From: Epibacterium sp. Ofav1-8
GTDB taxonomy: Bacteria > Pseudomonadota > Alphaproteobacteria > Rhodobacterales > Rhodobacteraceae
Direction: 5' to 3'
Length of the DNA stretch: 64,000 nucleotides
Assembly: GCF_022348185.1 (NCBI RefSeq)
Contig: NZ_JAKRFD010000002.1
Span: forward strand, 248,001-312,000
The translations under genes were made by a program, and so were the position numbers. Of the stretch, positions 51,482 through 61,066 are shown piece after piece (within the stretch, counting starts at the first letter, position 1; every line of letters begins with the position of its first letter). The notes below the pieces were generated by a model. The model was not told the origin of the DNA. It did no database searches and worked only from the letters and a program-made list of their open reading frames with translations.

Positions 51482-51988
51482 ATGGCCGAGATCAAGGATC
51501 CCGAAAACACCATCATCGTCGAGCTGAAGGACGGCAATGTCGTCATCGAGCTGCTGCCCGACGTGGCGCCGATGCATTGTGACCGGATGAAGGAACTGGC
51601 GCGCGAAGGCCAGTATGACAACGTGGCCTTTCACCGGGTGATCGACGGTTTCATGGCGCAGACCGGCGACGTGCAGCATGGCGACATGGAAGACGGGTTC
51701 AACCTGGGCCGGGCCGGCACCGGTGGCTCCGACAAGAAAGACCTGCCGGCGGAATTCTCCGGTGTGCCGCACGATCGTGGCACGCTGGGCGCGGCGCGCT
51801 CGTCGAACCCGAACTCCGCCAACTCGCAGTTCTTTATCAACTTCAAGGACAACCACTTTCTGAACCGTCAGTACACCGTCTATGGCCGTGTCATCGAGGG
51901 CATGGAGCATGTGGATGCGATCACCCGTGGCGAGCCGCCTGCGAACCCGGACCGGATGATCTCCGTCAAGGTGGCCGCCGATGCTTAA
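51482..51988 (+). CDS. ppiB: Cytoplasmic cyclophilin-type peptidyl-prolyl isomerase
   Basis: The 168-residue cyclophilin has no signal peptide. Catalytic and binding blocks are VAFHRVIDGFMAQTGD, AEFSGVPHDRGTLGAARSSNPNSANSQFFINFKDNHFLN and YTVYGRVIEGMEHVDAI. It speeds proline isomerisation during folding. It overlaps the next, exported cyclophilin by eight bases, a pairing common in Rhodobacterales. CAGGAGGGCCTC precedes the ATG. Confidence 0.94.
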   Translation: MAEIKDPENTIIVELKDGNVVIELLPDVAPMHCDRMKELAREGQYDNVAFHRVIDGFMAQTGDVQHGDMEDGFNLGRAGTGGSDKKDLPAEFSGVPHDRGTLGAARSSNPNSANSQFFINFKDNHFLNRQYTVYGRVIEGMEHVDAITRGEPPANPDRMISVKVAADA

Positions 51989-52529
51989 GCACCTGAGCGC
52001 ACTGGTCTTTCTGGCCGCGTCGCCTGCGTATGCCACCGGTCTGGAAATCCAGGTCGAAGGCGAGGCCAATGGCACCATCGTGATCGACCTTCTGGAAGAT
52101 GTGGCCCCCAAACACGTGGAGCAGATCACCGCGCTGGCCGATGAAGGCCAGTATGACGGGGTGGTGTTTCACCGGGTGATCGACGGCTTCATGGCGCAGA
52201 CCGGCGACGTGGAAAACGGTCGTCTGGGATCGGACATGCGCTATGCGGGCACCGGCGGGTCCGACCGTCCGGATCTGGCGGCGGAATTCTCCGAACTGCC
52301 GTTTGATCGCGGCGTTGTCGGCATGGCGCGCTCGCAAGATCCCGACAGCGGTAACTCGCAGTTCTTCATCATGTTCGACGAAGGTCACTTCCTGAACGGT
52401 CAATATACCGTTGTGGGCCGTGTCACCGAGGGTATGGATGTGGTGGATCAGATCAAACGCGGCCATCCGCGGTCCGGTGCCATCACCGGCAAGCCCGATG
52501 TGATGACCAAGGTCTCCGTCACCGAGTAA
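51981..52529 (+). CDS. Periplasmic cyclophilin-type peptidyl-prolyl isomerase
   Basis: The 182-residue cyclophilin has a short signal peptide (MLKHLSALVFLAASPAYATG), so this copy works in the periplasm. The catalytic core repeats that of its neighbour: VVFHRVIDGFMAQTGD, AEFSELPFDRGVVGMARSQDPDSGNSQFFIMF. The eight-base overlap with ppiB means coupled translation of cytoplasmic and periplasmic isomerases. A terminator follows. Confidence 0.93.
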   Translation: MLKHLSALVFLAASPAYATGLEIQVEGEANGTIVIDLLEDVAPKHVEQITALADEGQYDGVVFHRVIDGFMAQTGDVENGRLGSDMRYAGTGGSDRPDLAAEFSELPFDRGVVGMARSQDPDSGNSQFFIMFDEGHFLNGQYTVVGRVTEGMDVVDQIKRGHPRSGAITGKPDVMTKVSVTE

Positions 52530-52552
52530 GGTGCTGTCGGCACAGGAATATC

Positions 52553-52585
52553 AAAGCCCCGCAGCGTGATGCTGCGGGGCTTTCT
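52553..52585 (+). terminator. Intrinsic terminator of the cyclophilin pair
   Basis: A perfect 13-bp stem (AAAGCCCCGCAGC/GCTGCGGGGCTTT) is followed by CTGTTT. Confidence 0.9.
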
Positions 52586-52737
52586 GTTTGGTCCGGGCTG
52601 TGGTTGTGGCTGGAGTTCTGGGGTGAAGGGCGCGCTCCCGTGTCCGCCGGGTCCCCGGCTGTCGCCGGGCACGGCAGCGGCCTTTGGGCCGGGCGCCGCG
52701 CTGGCGCGCGGCGGGGGCAGGTGGCAGCCGCCAGTGT

Positions 52738-53268
52738 TTATGCGAGTTTGAGGCCGCGTTGCAAATCCTCAAGCGCCGTGCGCTGCGCGGAGGTGAGCTC
52801 GCCACTGCCGTATTTTGCGATATCCTGCACGATCTCGACCAGGGTGTTGAAATCGCTCTGACCGCTCAGCTTGTAGAGCTTGCGTGACAGGCGCGGCACC
52901 GCTTGAGCCGCATCGCCGCATTGGGTCACGATCCAGCGCCCGAGGATGACCAGTTCTTCGCCGTCCTTATGGCTGACATGACAGCCATCGCGCAGCCCCC
53001 GCACCAACGCATCGCGCTGCTCGGCGGTGGGGTAGTCATCGAGTTCGAGAAAGCTCACACCGATGGCGGCAATGGCGACCTTCGGGTCTTCGATTTGCTC
53101 GACAGGATGCACATTGACCTGCCGTCGAAAACCAAAGCGACGGGCAGCAGCGCGTGCATCCGCCGCCATATCGAGTAAATCGCTGGTCATATGGGCAGCG
53201 TTGCGCGCGCGGTGAAACCAGAACCATGCTCCGGCCAAAACGGCGAGAGCGCCTAGAATAATGGGCAT
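52738..53268 (-). CDS. Hypothetical membrane-anchored protein
   Basis: The 176-residue protein has one N-terminal membrane helix (PIILGALAVLAGAWFWF, residues 2-20) followed by a soluble, mostly helical domain: AAHMTSDLLDMAADARAAARRFGFRRQVNVHPVEQIEDPKVAIAAIGVSFLELDDYPTAEQRDALVRGLR, ending TALEDLQRGLKLA. I do not recognise the family. The ATG at 53268 is preferred over a TTG two codons upstream. A perfect 8-bp inverted repeat lies 24 bp before the start. It is monocistronic and opposite the cyclophilin pair. Confidence 0.75.
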   Translation of the reverse strand: MPIILGALAVLAGAWFWFHRARNAAHMTSDLLDMAADARAAARRFGFRRQVNVHPVEQIEDPKVAIAAIGVSFLELDDYPTAEQRDALVRGLRDGCHVSHKDGEELVILGRWIVTQCGDAAQAVPRLSRKLYKLSGQSDFNTLVEIVQDIAKYGSGELTSAQRTALEDLQRGLKLA

Positions 53269-53500
53269 GTTCAAAATCCGATTTTAGAATCTCTGGCAGT
53301 AGATCTAGCCGCTGCCAGATCCGCCACAAAGGGGAATCTCGCCTCCGCGGATGTCGCGTCTTCTGGTTGCGTTGCGGGTACGGGTCATCGTCATAGGGAT
53401 GCGTTCGGTCGCGAAGACCACCAAAGCAACTGTGGCACGGCATGTGCGCCGCATCTGGTGTGGGATCAGCCTGTATCTGCGATGCGACGTTCAGACGGGC

Positions 53501-53556
53501 AAAACAGACCGCGTAAAACAGACCGTGCGAAACGGGCGGGGTAAAACAGACGGGCA
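53501..53556. repeat. 14-bp periodic repeat array
   Basis: AAAACAGAC occurs exactly at 53501, 53515 and 53543 (spacings 14 and 28), with a degenerate copy at 53529 filling the register. So there are four 14-bp units next to the bactofilin terminator. Fourteen bases is close to one and a third helical turns. Confidence 0.7.
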
Positions 53557-53561
53557 AAATA

Positions 53562-53589
53562 AAAAGCGCCGGCGTGGACCGGCGCTTTT
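53562..53589. terminator. Terminator of the M23-bactofilin operon
   Basis: AAAAGCGCCGG pairs with CCGGCGCTTTT (6-base loop). On the minus strand it continues into TTATTTTG; on the plus strand TTTT ends the stem. Confidence 0.88.
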
Positions 53590-53630
53590 GTCGTTCTGCT
53601 ATTGGGCCTGCGCCGCTGCGCAGGCGGAGG

Positions 53631-54164
53631 TCAGCCTTCGGCCTTGGCCGGCGCGGCGGCGGGCTGGGCCGGTGCCTTGGAGGCGGCTTTGCCGGGGCTG
53701 AGCGGGTCGTCCTGACGCTGCACGGAGCCTTCGAAATGGGCGCCGGACTCGATCGCGATGGTCTTGTGGATGATGTCACCCTCGACCCGCGCGGTGGAGG
53801 TCAGGCGGACCTTCAGACCGCGCACGCGACCGACGATGCGGCCGTTGATGACCACGTCGTCCGCGGTGATCTCACCTTTGATGGTGGCGGTCTCGCCAAT
53901 GGTCAGAAGATGGGCGCGGATGTCGCCTTCGACGGTGCCTTCGACCTGGATGTCACCGGTGGTTTTGACATTGCCGGTGATGTGCAGATCCGAGCTCAGC
54001 AGCGAGGCCGCGGGCTTTGCCTTGGGCGCGGCGGGCTTGCTGTAGTCGCTGGCGCCGGTGGATGCGCTGCTCGACGAGGAGGGCGCCGGGCTGGAGGCCG
54101 GGGTCGCCGTTGGAGTCTCGGCTTGTTTCGGGCCGGGCTCGTTGATTTTGCTCTTAGAAAACAT
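53631..54164 (-). CDS. Bactofilin (polymer-forming cytoskeletal protein)
   Basis: The 177-residue protein has a disordered Ser/Pro/Ala N-terminus (~1-55), a beta-helical bactofilin core (SSDLHITGNVKTTGDIQVEGTVEGDIRAHLLTIGETATIKGEITADDVVINGRIVGRVRGLKVRL) and an Ala/Pro/Lys tail. Bactofilins polymerise without nucleotide into filaments that recruit wall enzymes. It starts within the last bases of the M23 peptidase gene, so the two are made together. Confidence 0.94.
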   Translation of the reverse strand: MFSKSKINEPGPKQAETPTATPASSPAPSSSSSASTGASDYSKPAAPKAKPAASLLSSDLHITGNVKTTGDIQVEGTVEGDIRAHLLTIGETATIKGEITADDVVINGRIVGRVRGLKVRLTSTARVEGDIIHKTIAIESGAHFEGSVQRQDDPLSPGKAASKAPAQPAAAPAKAEG

Positions 54165-55485
54165 TTCTCGCAGCCTTGATATAGATCATGGGGTTTACGG
54201 GTTTGCCATTGACCCTGACCTCGTAATGGAGGTGGGTCCCGGTGGACCGTCCGGTGTTACCCATATCAGCAATGTGATCCCCGCGCGAGACCCTTTGACC
54301 GACCTTCACACGGATGTTGGAGTTATGGGCATATCTGGTTTCGATGCCAAAGGCATGCTGGATTTTCACAAGCCGGCCATAGCCGGATTGCCAGCCCGCA
54401 TGGGTGACCACACCGTCGGCGGTGGCAAAGATGTCGGTTCCGGTGCCGCCGGCGAAATCGGACCCTTTGTGCAGCCTGCGCCCGCCGGTCTTGGGGTCGC
54501 GGCGATAGCCAAACCCGGAGCTCTGACGCACCTGACCGAGGTTCACCGGCACCGAGAAGGGCGCCTGGGCGGCGGCGATCCGGTAGAGGTTCAGCTGGCT
54601 CATCTGATTGAGCAGCGCATTGGCGCGCAGCTCATCGGGGCTGGGTTCCTCGCCGCGGGTGGACAGGGACAGGGGCTCCAGCGGGCCGCCTTCGCCGTTA
54701 TAGCCCCGGCGCACCTGTTCGAGAATGCGATCCGGCGGCAGGCCGGCGGAGGAGAACATCTTGTTCAGCGGCTCGACCGAGATTGCCATCGCCTCTTCCA
54801 GCTGGCGGAAGATCTGGTCGTTGCGCTGCGCGGCCAGGCGCAGTTCCAGTTCCAGATCGTCGCGCTGTGCCAGGGCAGAGCGGGCGTCGGATTCGATCTG
54901 GTCCCGTTCGGCGGCGGTCTCGGCCAGGGCGGTGGTGAGGAAATCCAGTTGCTCGGGCGCGGTGGCGGCGAGCACCTGTTCGGGGCTGTCGGGCGCGGTC
55001 TGTTCGCGCAGGTCCAGCACCGTGCGTTTCAGGATCTCGCGCTCGCGAATGGTCTGGCGCAGGTTGGCCTGGATGATGTCGATGCCGGTTTCCAGCTCGC
55101 GCCGGCGGGTTTCGGAGGCCAGCAGCTCCGACTGCATGGTGGAGATCTGCTCGAGCGCGGCGTTGAAGCGGTCCTGTGCAGCCAGCGCCTCTTCGGCGCG
55201 GCGGTCGCGTTCCGTGGACAGCGCATTCAGTCGCTCCTGATAGACCTGCTGGTCACGGCGCGCCTGATCGCGGAAGTTGCCGGAGCCGATGCTGTCCATC
55301 AGCACGATGGCGGTGGCGACGATGGCCCAGGACACAAACAGCGTCAGCCCGGCCACGGTCAGGATCTGGGTTTCCGAGCTCAGTCGTATGAACCGGGTGT
55401 CGGTGTCGGATTTGAGGAAAACCCGGCGCTCGGGGAACCGGCGCTCCAGAAATGCGTGAATCCGTAGGTGTAGTCCGCCGCGCAA
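54154..55485 (-). CDS. M23-family peptidoglycan endopeptidase
   Basis: The 443-residue protein has one membrane helix (ILTVAGLTLFVSWAIVATAIVLM, residues ~41-63), a long periplasmic coiled coil (~75-270) and a C-terminal LytM/M23 domain. The metal-site motifs are LHKGSDFAGG and THLHYEVRVNG. Likely start is TTG at 55485, with AAGGA eight bases upstream; an ATG 34 codons further up has no comparable site. The 3' end overlaps the bactofilin gene by 11 bases. M23 peptidase plus bactofilin is a known wall-shaping pair in other bacteria. Confidence 0.88.
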   Translation of the reverse strand: MRGGLHLRIHAFLERRFPERRVFLKSDTDTRFIRLSSETQILTVAGLTLFVSWAIVATAIVLMDSIGSGNFRDQARRDQQVYQERLNALSTERDRRAEEALAAQDRFNAALEQISTMQSELLASETRRRELETGIDIIQANLRQTIREREILKRTVLDLREQTAPDSPEQVLAATAPEQLDFLTTALAETAAERDQIESDARSALAQRDDLELELRLAAQRNDQIFRQLEEAMAISVEPLNKMFSSAGLPPDRILEQVRRGYNGEGGPLEPLSLSTRGEEPSPDELRANALLNQMSQLNLYRIAAAQAPFSVPVNLGQVRQSSGFGYRRDPKTGGRRLHKGSDFAGGTGTDIFATADGVVTHAGWQSGYGRLVKIQHAFGIETRYAHNSNIRVKVGQRVSRGDHIADMGNTGRSTGTHLHYEVRVNGKPVNPMIYIKAARNVF

Positions 55486-55782
55486 GCCCGATATCCTTGT
55501 GCCATCCCTTTGCGGTTGCCCTCTCCTGCCTCCCGGAGATGTCGTGCAACCTGCCTTGGCAAGATGGAATAGCCAGACTGTGGCCATTCAGCAACCCTGT
55601 TCCGTCCGCATGGCGCTTCTGCGGCGCATTTCCTTGGCCTTGGGCAGAAAACTGCCGATATGGGCCGGTTTGACCCGGATTTTCGCGCAATGCGATATTG
55701 CTGCGGCGGTGATTCTCCTTTTGCGGGTTGTCCGGGGTGTTCGGAGCGGTCGCAGGGCCGGGGATGGCGCGGTGCCGTCGGG

Positions 55783-56625
55783 TCAGCGCGCGTAGGCCGG
55801 TGCTTCCCCATCCGCGAGCGGCCAGTAGAAATCCGGCGGCAGGCCCGCGTCGGCGCGTTTTTCCTCGTTGAAGGGCGGCTTGAGCGCGCCGTGGAAATAC
55901 TTCTGCACCAATGCGTGGAATTCGGCCTTTGGGTCGAGGTTGTCGCGCCCGCAGAGGAAATTGAACCATTTGGCGCCATAGGCCACATGCCCGACCTCCT
56001 CGGCGTAGATGATCTCCAGCGCGTCGAGCGCCTGTTGCACACCCGCCTTGCGGAAGATCTCGATCATGCCCGGGGTCACATCCAGCCCGCGGGCTTCCAG
56101 TACCATCGGCACCACGGCCAGGCGACCCATCAAATCGTCCACGGTATCCTCGGCGGCGCGCCACATGCCGACATGGGCGGGCAGGGCGCCGTAGTGGCTG
56201 CCAAGGCTTTCCAGGCAATCGCACATCAGGTTGAAATGCTTGGATTCCTCATCTGCGGATTTCACCCAGTCATCGTAGAACCCAAGCGGCATCGGGATAT
56301 GGGTGAAGCGGGCGATGATGTCCCAGTGCAGGTCGACGGCGTTGAGTTCGATATGGGCCACCGCATGCAAGAGCGCGATCCGGCCCTGCGGGGTGCCGGG
56401 TTTGCGCTTTGGCACGTCGCGGGGGTGCAGCAACTCGGGTTCCGCGGGGCGGGCCGGATGCAGGGGCGGGGTGGCGCTGCCCACGGCGATCTCCGGGGCG
56501 TCGCCGGCGCGGGCGGCGCGCCATGCGGCGGCGTATTTGTGCGACAGGGCAGTCTTGGCGCGCCCGTCGGCGCAAGTGAGCACGTCGGTGGCCATCTGGG
56601 CGAGGGTAAGGGGGGTGTGGGTCAT
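55783..56625 (-). CDS. DUF455 ferritin-like protein
   Basis: The 280-residue protein (LLHAVAHIELNAVDLHWDIIARF, then DDWVKSADEESKHFNLMCDCLESLGSHYGALPAHVGMWRAAEDT and LEIIYAEEVGHVAYGAKWFNFLC) matches the COG2833/DUF455 family. The repeated ExxH-type helices resemble ferritin-like diiron carboxylate sites. The biochemical function is not established. The start at 56625 gives MTHTPLTLAQMATDVL; the open frame upstream runs through a GC-rich hairpin region and is non-coding. Confidence 0.88.
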   Translation of the reverse strand: MTHTPLTLAQMATDVLTCADGRAKTALSHKYAAAWRAARAGDAPEIAVGSATPPLHPARPAEPELLHPRDVPKRKPGTPQGRIALLHAVAHIELNAVDLHWDIIARFTHIPMPLGFYDDWVKSADEESKHFNLMCDCLESLGSHYGALPAHVGMWRAAEDTVDDLMGRLAVVPMVLEARGLDVTPGMIEIFRKAGVQQALDALEIIYAEEVGHVAYGAKWFNFLCGRDNLDPKAEFHALVQKYFHGALKPPFNEEKRADAGLPPDFYWPLADGEAPAYAR

Positions 56626-57038
56626 GGGTCCGTCGGTTTGGCGTCGTGGAGTGGATATGACACGGGGCGTGGCACGTGTGGCGGTGCGGCGGTGAAAGGG
56701 ATCAGGGCTCACCAGAGCGAAAGCGCTCCGGATCTGCCCCCTGCCACCGCCAGGTCCGCCCCGCAAGGAAAATAGCCGTCTCCCCACCCGCCGGGCGGGG
56801 GCCCTCGGCGATTTTTCTTGCGTCTCAGCTCTGGCCGTGGCGTGACAGAGGCAGGTGATGGGCGGCTCCGGAGCGAAACATCGGGCTTCGGGGGCTGGAG
56901 GTTTTGCGCTTTGCTGTGCAAATCGCGGGAGGGCGGGGCCGCGCCTGCGGCGCGGCCCCGCCCGGCCCAACGCTTTTGGGGGTGGCTTTGCCGCACCGCA
57001 AAAGGGGCGGGAGCCTCCCCTGCGCCCGTTGTGGGGGA
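56626..57038. other. GC-rich gap with a perfect hairpin
   Basis: This 413-bp gap between DUF455 and bcp has no credible gene. It includes a perfect 15-bp hairpin (separate entry) flanked by further G/C runs. The frames that cross it are low-complexity shadows. Confidence 0.5.
56931..56963. repeat. Perfect 15-bp inverted repeat with 3-base loop
   Basis: GGGCGGGGCCGCGCC, loop TGC, GGCGCGGCCCCGCCC. All fifteen pairs are Watson-Crick. There is no T-run on either side, so it is not a standard terminator; it could be a dispersed REP-like element or block convergent transcription. Confidence 0.85.
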
Positions 57039-57500
57039 TTACAGGGCTTTGACCGCCTCCAGCACCTCTTCGACGTGGCTGGGCACTTTGACCTTGCGCC
57101 AGATGCGGGCGATTTTTCCGTCGCCGTCGATGAGGAAGGTCGAGCGTTCGATGCCCATGCTCTTGCGGCCGTACATGTTCTTTTCTACCCAGACGCCATA
57201 GTCCTCGCACATGGTGCTGTCGGCGTCGGACAGGAGCGGCACGGTCAGCCCGTGTTTGGCGACGAATTTGTCGTGTTTGGCCACTGTATCCCGGGAAATG
57301 CCGAACACCGCGGCACCGGCATCGGCAAAGGCCGGCAGATGCTCGGAGAATCCGATGGATTCCTTGGTGCATCCCGGCGTATCATCGCGGGGATAGAAAA
57401 ACAGGACAACGGCCTGGCCCTTCAGGTCCGCAAGGGAGACTTCGCCGCCACCATCACGGGGCAGGGTGAAGGCCGGGGCAAGGTCAGAGGGTTCGAGCAT
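57039..57500 (-). CDS. bcp: Peroxiredoxin, Bcp/PrxQ family
   Basis: The 153-residue thiol peroxidase reduces hydroperoxides with thioredoxin as donor. The peroxidatic Cys is C44 in FFYPRDDTPGCTKES; EHLPAFADAGAAVFGISRDTVAKHDKFVAKHGL and YGVWVEKNMYGRKSMGIERSTFLID follow the family. The resolving Cys found five residues later in E. coli Bcp is Gly here, but a Cys occurs in DSTMCEDYG. The start at 57500 is chosen because GGAG lies nine bases upstream; an earlier ATG (57515) lacks one. It is divergent from the AsmA-like gene. Confidence 0.93.
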   Translation of the reverse strand: MLEPSDLAPAFTLPRDGGGEVSLADLKGQAVVLFFYPRDDTPGCTKESIGFSEHLPAFADAGAAVFGISRDTVAKHDKFVAKHGLTVPLLSDADSTMCEDYGVWVEKNMYGRKSMGIERSTFLIDGDGKIARIWRKVKVPSHVEEVLEAVKAL

Positions 57501-57561
57501 GTTTTGGGTCTCCATAGGGTGTCGTTCAAGCTGCAAAGCGGGTACGAGCCAAACATAGATC

Positions 57562-60500
57562 ATGTCAGGCGAAGAGAAACCAGAGATCGTCGCACCGCCG
57601 CAGGAGGACCTGCCGCAATTTGCAACGCCGGCTGACCAAAAGCAGGCGCGACGCCGGCGCCTGTTGCGGCGTCTGCGGGGCGGCCTGGCCTGGCTGGTGC
57701 TGGCGTTGGCGCTGGTGGCGGTGGCGACGACCTGGCTGCTGGATCGCCGCATCGGCGCGCCGGAGTGGCTGCGGGCGGAGGCCGAGGCGCGGATCGAGGC
57801 GCAGCTGGGCGGATTGCAGATCGAATTTGGCACCATCGAGCTGGTGGTGCGCCGGGGCTGGCGGCCGCGGCTGTCGCTCAGCGATGTCACGCTGTACTAC
57901 CCGGATGGCAGCCCGGCGCTGCAGCTCGAGGACGCGCAGGCGGCGCTGGCGATGCGGCCCTTGCTGCGCGGGCAGGTGCGGCCCAAGGTGATTTCGCTCT
58001 CGGGTCTGTTTGCCACCCTGCAACGCGACAGTGGCGGCGCCGTTGCGGTCAGTTTCTCCGATGCCGCGACCCCGTTTCGCCAGGCGCGCAACCTGCCGCA
58101 GCTGATCGATGCCTGGGACCGGCAGCTGGAATTGCCGATCCTGTCCGCACTCACCCGGGTCGAGACCCAGGCGGTGACCCTCAGCTATGTGGATCGGCGG
58201 ATCGACCGGGCCTGGACGCTGGATGGTGGCACCATCCTGCTGTCGCGTGCCGGTGACAGTGTCGACATCGAGGCCGGGTTCTCCATTCTGAGCGGGCGGG
58301 AATATGCCAGTACGGTAGAGGCGAACTATCGCTCCGACATTGGGGATACGGCGGCGGAATTTGCGGTTGTGGTCGATCAGGTGCCCAGCGCTGATGTAGC
58401 GAGCCAAAGCCCGGCGTTCGGCTGGCTCGACGTGCTGCGCGCGCCGATTTCCGGGGCGCTGCGGGGGGCGGTCGACAGCGAGGGCAGCCTGCTGCCGTTG
58501 CAGGCCAGTCTTGAAATCGGCACCGGGGTGATCCAGCCCAGCGAGACGCTGAAACCGGTTCCGATCCAGTCGGCGCAGAGCTTCTTCACCTTCACCCCGC
58601 AAACCCAGGAGCTGCAATTCTCACGCCTGTCGGTCGAGAGCGGCTGGGTCAGCGGGCAGATGGAAGGCCGGGCAGAGCTGGTCGGGGTCCGCGATGGCCA
58701 GCTGACGGAACTGGTGGGCCAGCTGCAATTCAGCGACATGAAGATCAATCCGCTGCGGCTGTATCCGGAGCCGTTGTCCTTTTCCGGTGTGCGGGCCGAT
58801 TTCCTGATGGAACTGGCGCCCTTCCGCCTGCGGCTGGGGGAAATGCTGGTGCAGCAGGGCGATACCAACCTGTTGCTGAACGGAGATGTGAGGGCGGGTG
58901 ACAAGGGCTGGAACTATGACCTTCAGGGCACGGCGGATCGCTTTGGCGTGGAGATGGTCAAGCAGATGTGGCCGCCATCGGCCCCGCCCAAACCCCGGCA
59001 ATGGTTTGCCGAAAACGTGCTGTCCGGCCACATCCATGACGCCCAGTTTGCGTTGCGCGGGCGGGATGCGGAAAAACCCTTTATCGCGGTGGATCTCGGG
59101 TTCGAGCAGGGGCGCGTGCGGTTCAACAAGTTCTATCCGGAGCTGGAACAGGCGTCGGGTCAGCTCAGCATCTATGGCAACCGGCTGGTGGCCACCGCGA
59201 CCGAGGGCTGGGTCACCGCGCGCCAGGGCGGGCGGATGGATCTGGCCGGATCGTCCTTCATCATTCCCGACACCGCGCAGAAGGGCGATGACAGCCTTGG
59301 GATCCTGCGCGCACAGGCGAGGGGCAATGCGCAGGCGGTGCTGTCGCTGCTCAATCGCGAACCGCTGACGGTGCTCGACAATATCGGGCTGCCGGTGGAG
59401 CTGGGCGAGGGCCGGGTCGAGGTCAATGCCACCGCCGCGATGCCCCTGAAGAAAAACGTCGATGTGGCGCAGGTGGAGTATCACTATGCCGGGCGGCTGC
59501 GCGACGTGCGCAGCACGGTTCTGGTGCCCGGCCATGCGGTGGCGGCGGCAGAGCTGGCGATCTCCGGTGACAACACGCATGTGGAGGTGTCCGGACCCGG
59601 GCAATTTTCCGGGGTGCCGATCACTGCGCGCTGGCATCAGGGGCTGCGCCCCGGAAACCCGCCCGACGGCACCATTACCGGCGAGATGGAACTGTCCTCC
59701 GAGACGCTGGAGGCGCTGGAGATCGGCCTGCCGGACGGGATGCTGCGCGGCCGTGGCAGTGCCGGTTTCACCGTGACACTGCCGCCCGGTGCGCCGGTGC
59801 AAGTGGCGGTGGAGAGCAACCTTCAGGGCATTGGCTTGCGCCTGCCGGAGCTGGCCTGGTCCAAACCGGACGGCGCAGCGGGGCTGTTGGCCTTCTCGAC
59901 CGTGCTGGACGACACCCCGTCGGTGGAGAACCTGCGGCTGCAGGCGGCGGGACTGCGGGCCGAGGGCCGGATGACGGTGAATGCGGCAGGCGGGCTTGAC
60001 CGGGCGGAGTTCTCCTCGGTCACGTTGGGAGACTGGTTGCAGGGGCCGGTGACGCTGACCGGGCGCGCGGGCGCGCCGCCGGCGCTGGCGATGACCGGCG
60101 GGCGGATCGACCTGCGCCGGGCACCGTTCAACAGCGGTTCCGGTGGCGGCGGTGGCGAATCGGGGGGCGATACGCCGATGACCCTGGCGCTGGACCGGTT
60201 GCAGGTGACGGATGAGATCTCGCTGTCCCGGTTTCAGGGCCGGTTCGACACCCGGGGTGGCTTCAACGGCGCCTTTACCGGCAACCTCAACACGCTGACC
60301 CCGGTCGAGGGCGTGGTGGTGCCGCAGGCAGGCGGCATGGCGATGCGCGTGCGCTCGGAGGATGCCGGAGGCGTGTTTCGCGCCGCGGGGGTGATGCGCC
60401 ATGGCTATGGCGGCAGTTTCGAGATGACGCTGATCCCGGCGCAGCAATCCGGCGCCTACAATGGGCAGGTGCGGGTCAGTAACATCCGCATCAAACGCGC

Positions 60501-60981
60501 CCCGGCGATCGCCGCGCTGATCAACTCGCTCAGCCTGGTGGGGCTGTTTGACGAATTGTCGGGGCAGGGCATCCTGTTCACCTCGGTTGAGGCCGATTTC
60601 CGCCTCGGCTCGCGCTATCTGACGCTCAACAGCTCTTCGGCAGTGGGCCCTTCGATCGGACTGTCGCTCGACGGGGTCTATGATCTCGCCACCAGCCGCA
60701 TGAACATGCGCGGCGTGCTCTCGCCGATCTACATGGTCAACGCGATCGGCAGCGTGCTCACCCGCAAGGGCGAAGGGCTGTTTGGCTTCTCCTTCACGCT
60801 GAAGGGCGAGGCCGATGATCCCCGGGTGTCGGTCAACCCGCTGTCGGGGATCGCGCCCGGCTTCCTGCGCGAAGTGTTCCGCGGCGCCCAGCCCACCGCC
60901 CCGGGCGAAGCTCCGCTGGAACCGGAGGTCTCGGCCGAGGAATTGCGCCAGGAACGCAAGCGCCGCAACGAGAACCGCTAG
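57562..60981 (+). CDS. Large AsmA/DUF3971-type envelope protein
   Basis: The 1139-residue protein has a cytoplasmic basic stretch ([10 protein letters not shown]), one membrane helix ([21 protein letters not shown], residues ~40-60) and a long periplasmic beta-rich body with repeated strands. The DUF3971 region is central and the AsmA-like C-terminal domain is near 960-1110 ([79 protein letters not shown]). This is the layout of YhdP/TamB-like proteins proposed to bridge inner and outer membranes for phospholipid movement. A Gly/Ser linker occurs at ~855-870. queA follows on the same strand. Confidence 0.9.
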   Translation: MSGEEKPEIVAPPQEDLPQFATPADQKQARRRRLLRRLRGGLAWLVLALALVAVATTWLLDRRIGAPEWLRAEAEARIEAQLGGLQIEFGTIELVVRRGWRPRLSLSDVTLYYPDGSPALQLEDAQAALAMRPLLRGQVRPKVISLSGLFATLQRDSGGAVAVSFSDAATPFRQARNLPQLIDAWDRQLELPILSALTRVETQAVTLSYVDRRIDRAWTLDGGTILLSRAGDSVDIEAGFSILSGREYASTVEANYRSDIGDTAAEFAVVVDQVPSADVASQSPAFGWLDVLRAPISGALRGAVDSEGSLLPLQASLEIGTGVIQPSETLKPVPIQSAQSFFTFTPQTQELQFSRLSVESGWVSGQMEGRAELVGVRDGQLTELVGQLQFSDMKINPLRLYPEPLSFSGVRADFLMELAPFRLRLGEMLVQQGDTNLLLNGDVRAGDKGWNYDLQGTADRFGVEMVKQMWPPSAPPKPRQWFAENVLSGHIHDAQFALRGRDAEKPFIAVDLGFEQGRVRFNKFYPELEQASGQLSIYGNRLVATATEGWVTARQGGRMDLAGSSFIIPDTAQKGDDSLGILRAQARGNAQAVLSLLNREPLTVLDNIGLPVELGEGRVEVNATAAMPLKKNVDVAQVEYHYAGRLRDVRSTVLVPGHAVAAAELAISGDNTHVEVSGPGQFSGVPITARWHQGLRPGNPPDGTITGEMELSSETLEALEIGLPDGMLRGRGSAGFTVTLPPGAPVQVAVESNLQGIGLRLPELAWSKPDGAAGLLAFSTVLDDTPSVENLRLQAAGLRAEGRMTVNAAGGLDRAEFSSVTLGDWLQGPVTLTGRAGAPPALAMTGGRIDLRRAPFNSGSGGGGGESGGDTPMTLALDRLQVTDEISLSRFQGRFDTRGGFNGAFTGNLNTLTPVEGVVVPQAGGMAMRVRSEDAGGVFRAAGVMRHGYGGSFEMTLIPAQQSGAYNGQVRVSNIRIKRAPAIAALINSLSLVGLFDELSGQGILFTSVEADFRLGSRYLTLNSSSAVGPSIGLSLDGVYDLATSRMNMRGVLSPIYMVNAIGSVLTRKGEGLFGFSFTLKGEADDPRVSVNPLSGIAPGFLREVFRGAQPTAPGEAPLEPEVSAEELRQERKRRNENR

Positions 60982-61066
60982 GCGCCCGTCGCACCGGCGC
61001 AAAAACCGCGCCCGGGGCGGCTGCGGAGCATGGACTTTCCCGCGGGCGCGCAGTATCGCGCCGGTC

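Larger units (their letters stand above)
53269..53630. other. Gap between the hypothetical gene and bactofilin
   Basis: This 362-bp gap has no credible gene. It contains an 8-bp inverted repeat, TCTGGCAG (53292-53299) and CTGCCAGA (53312-53319), a 14-bp-periodic repeat array at 53501-53556 and the bactofilin terminator. Confidence 0.5.
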
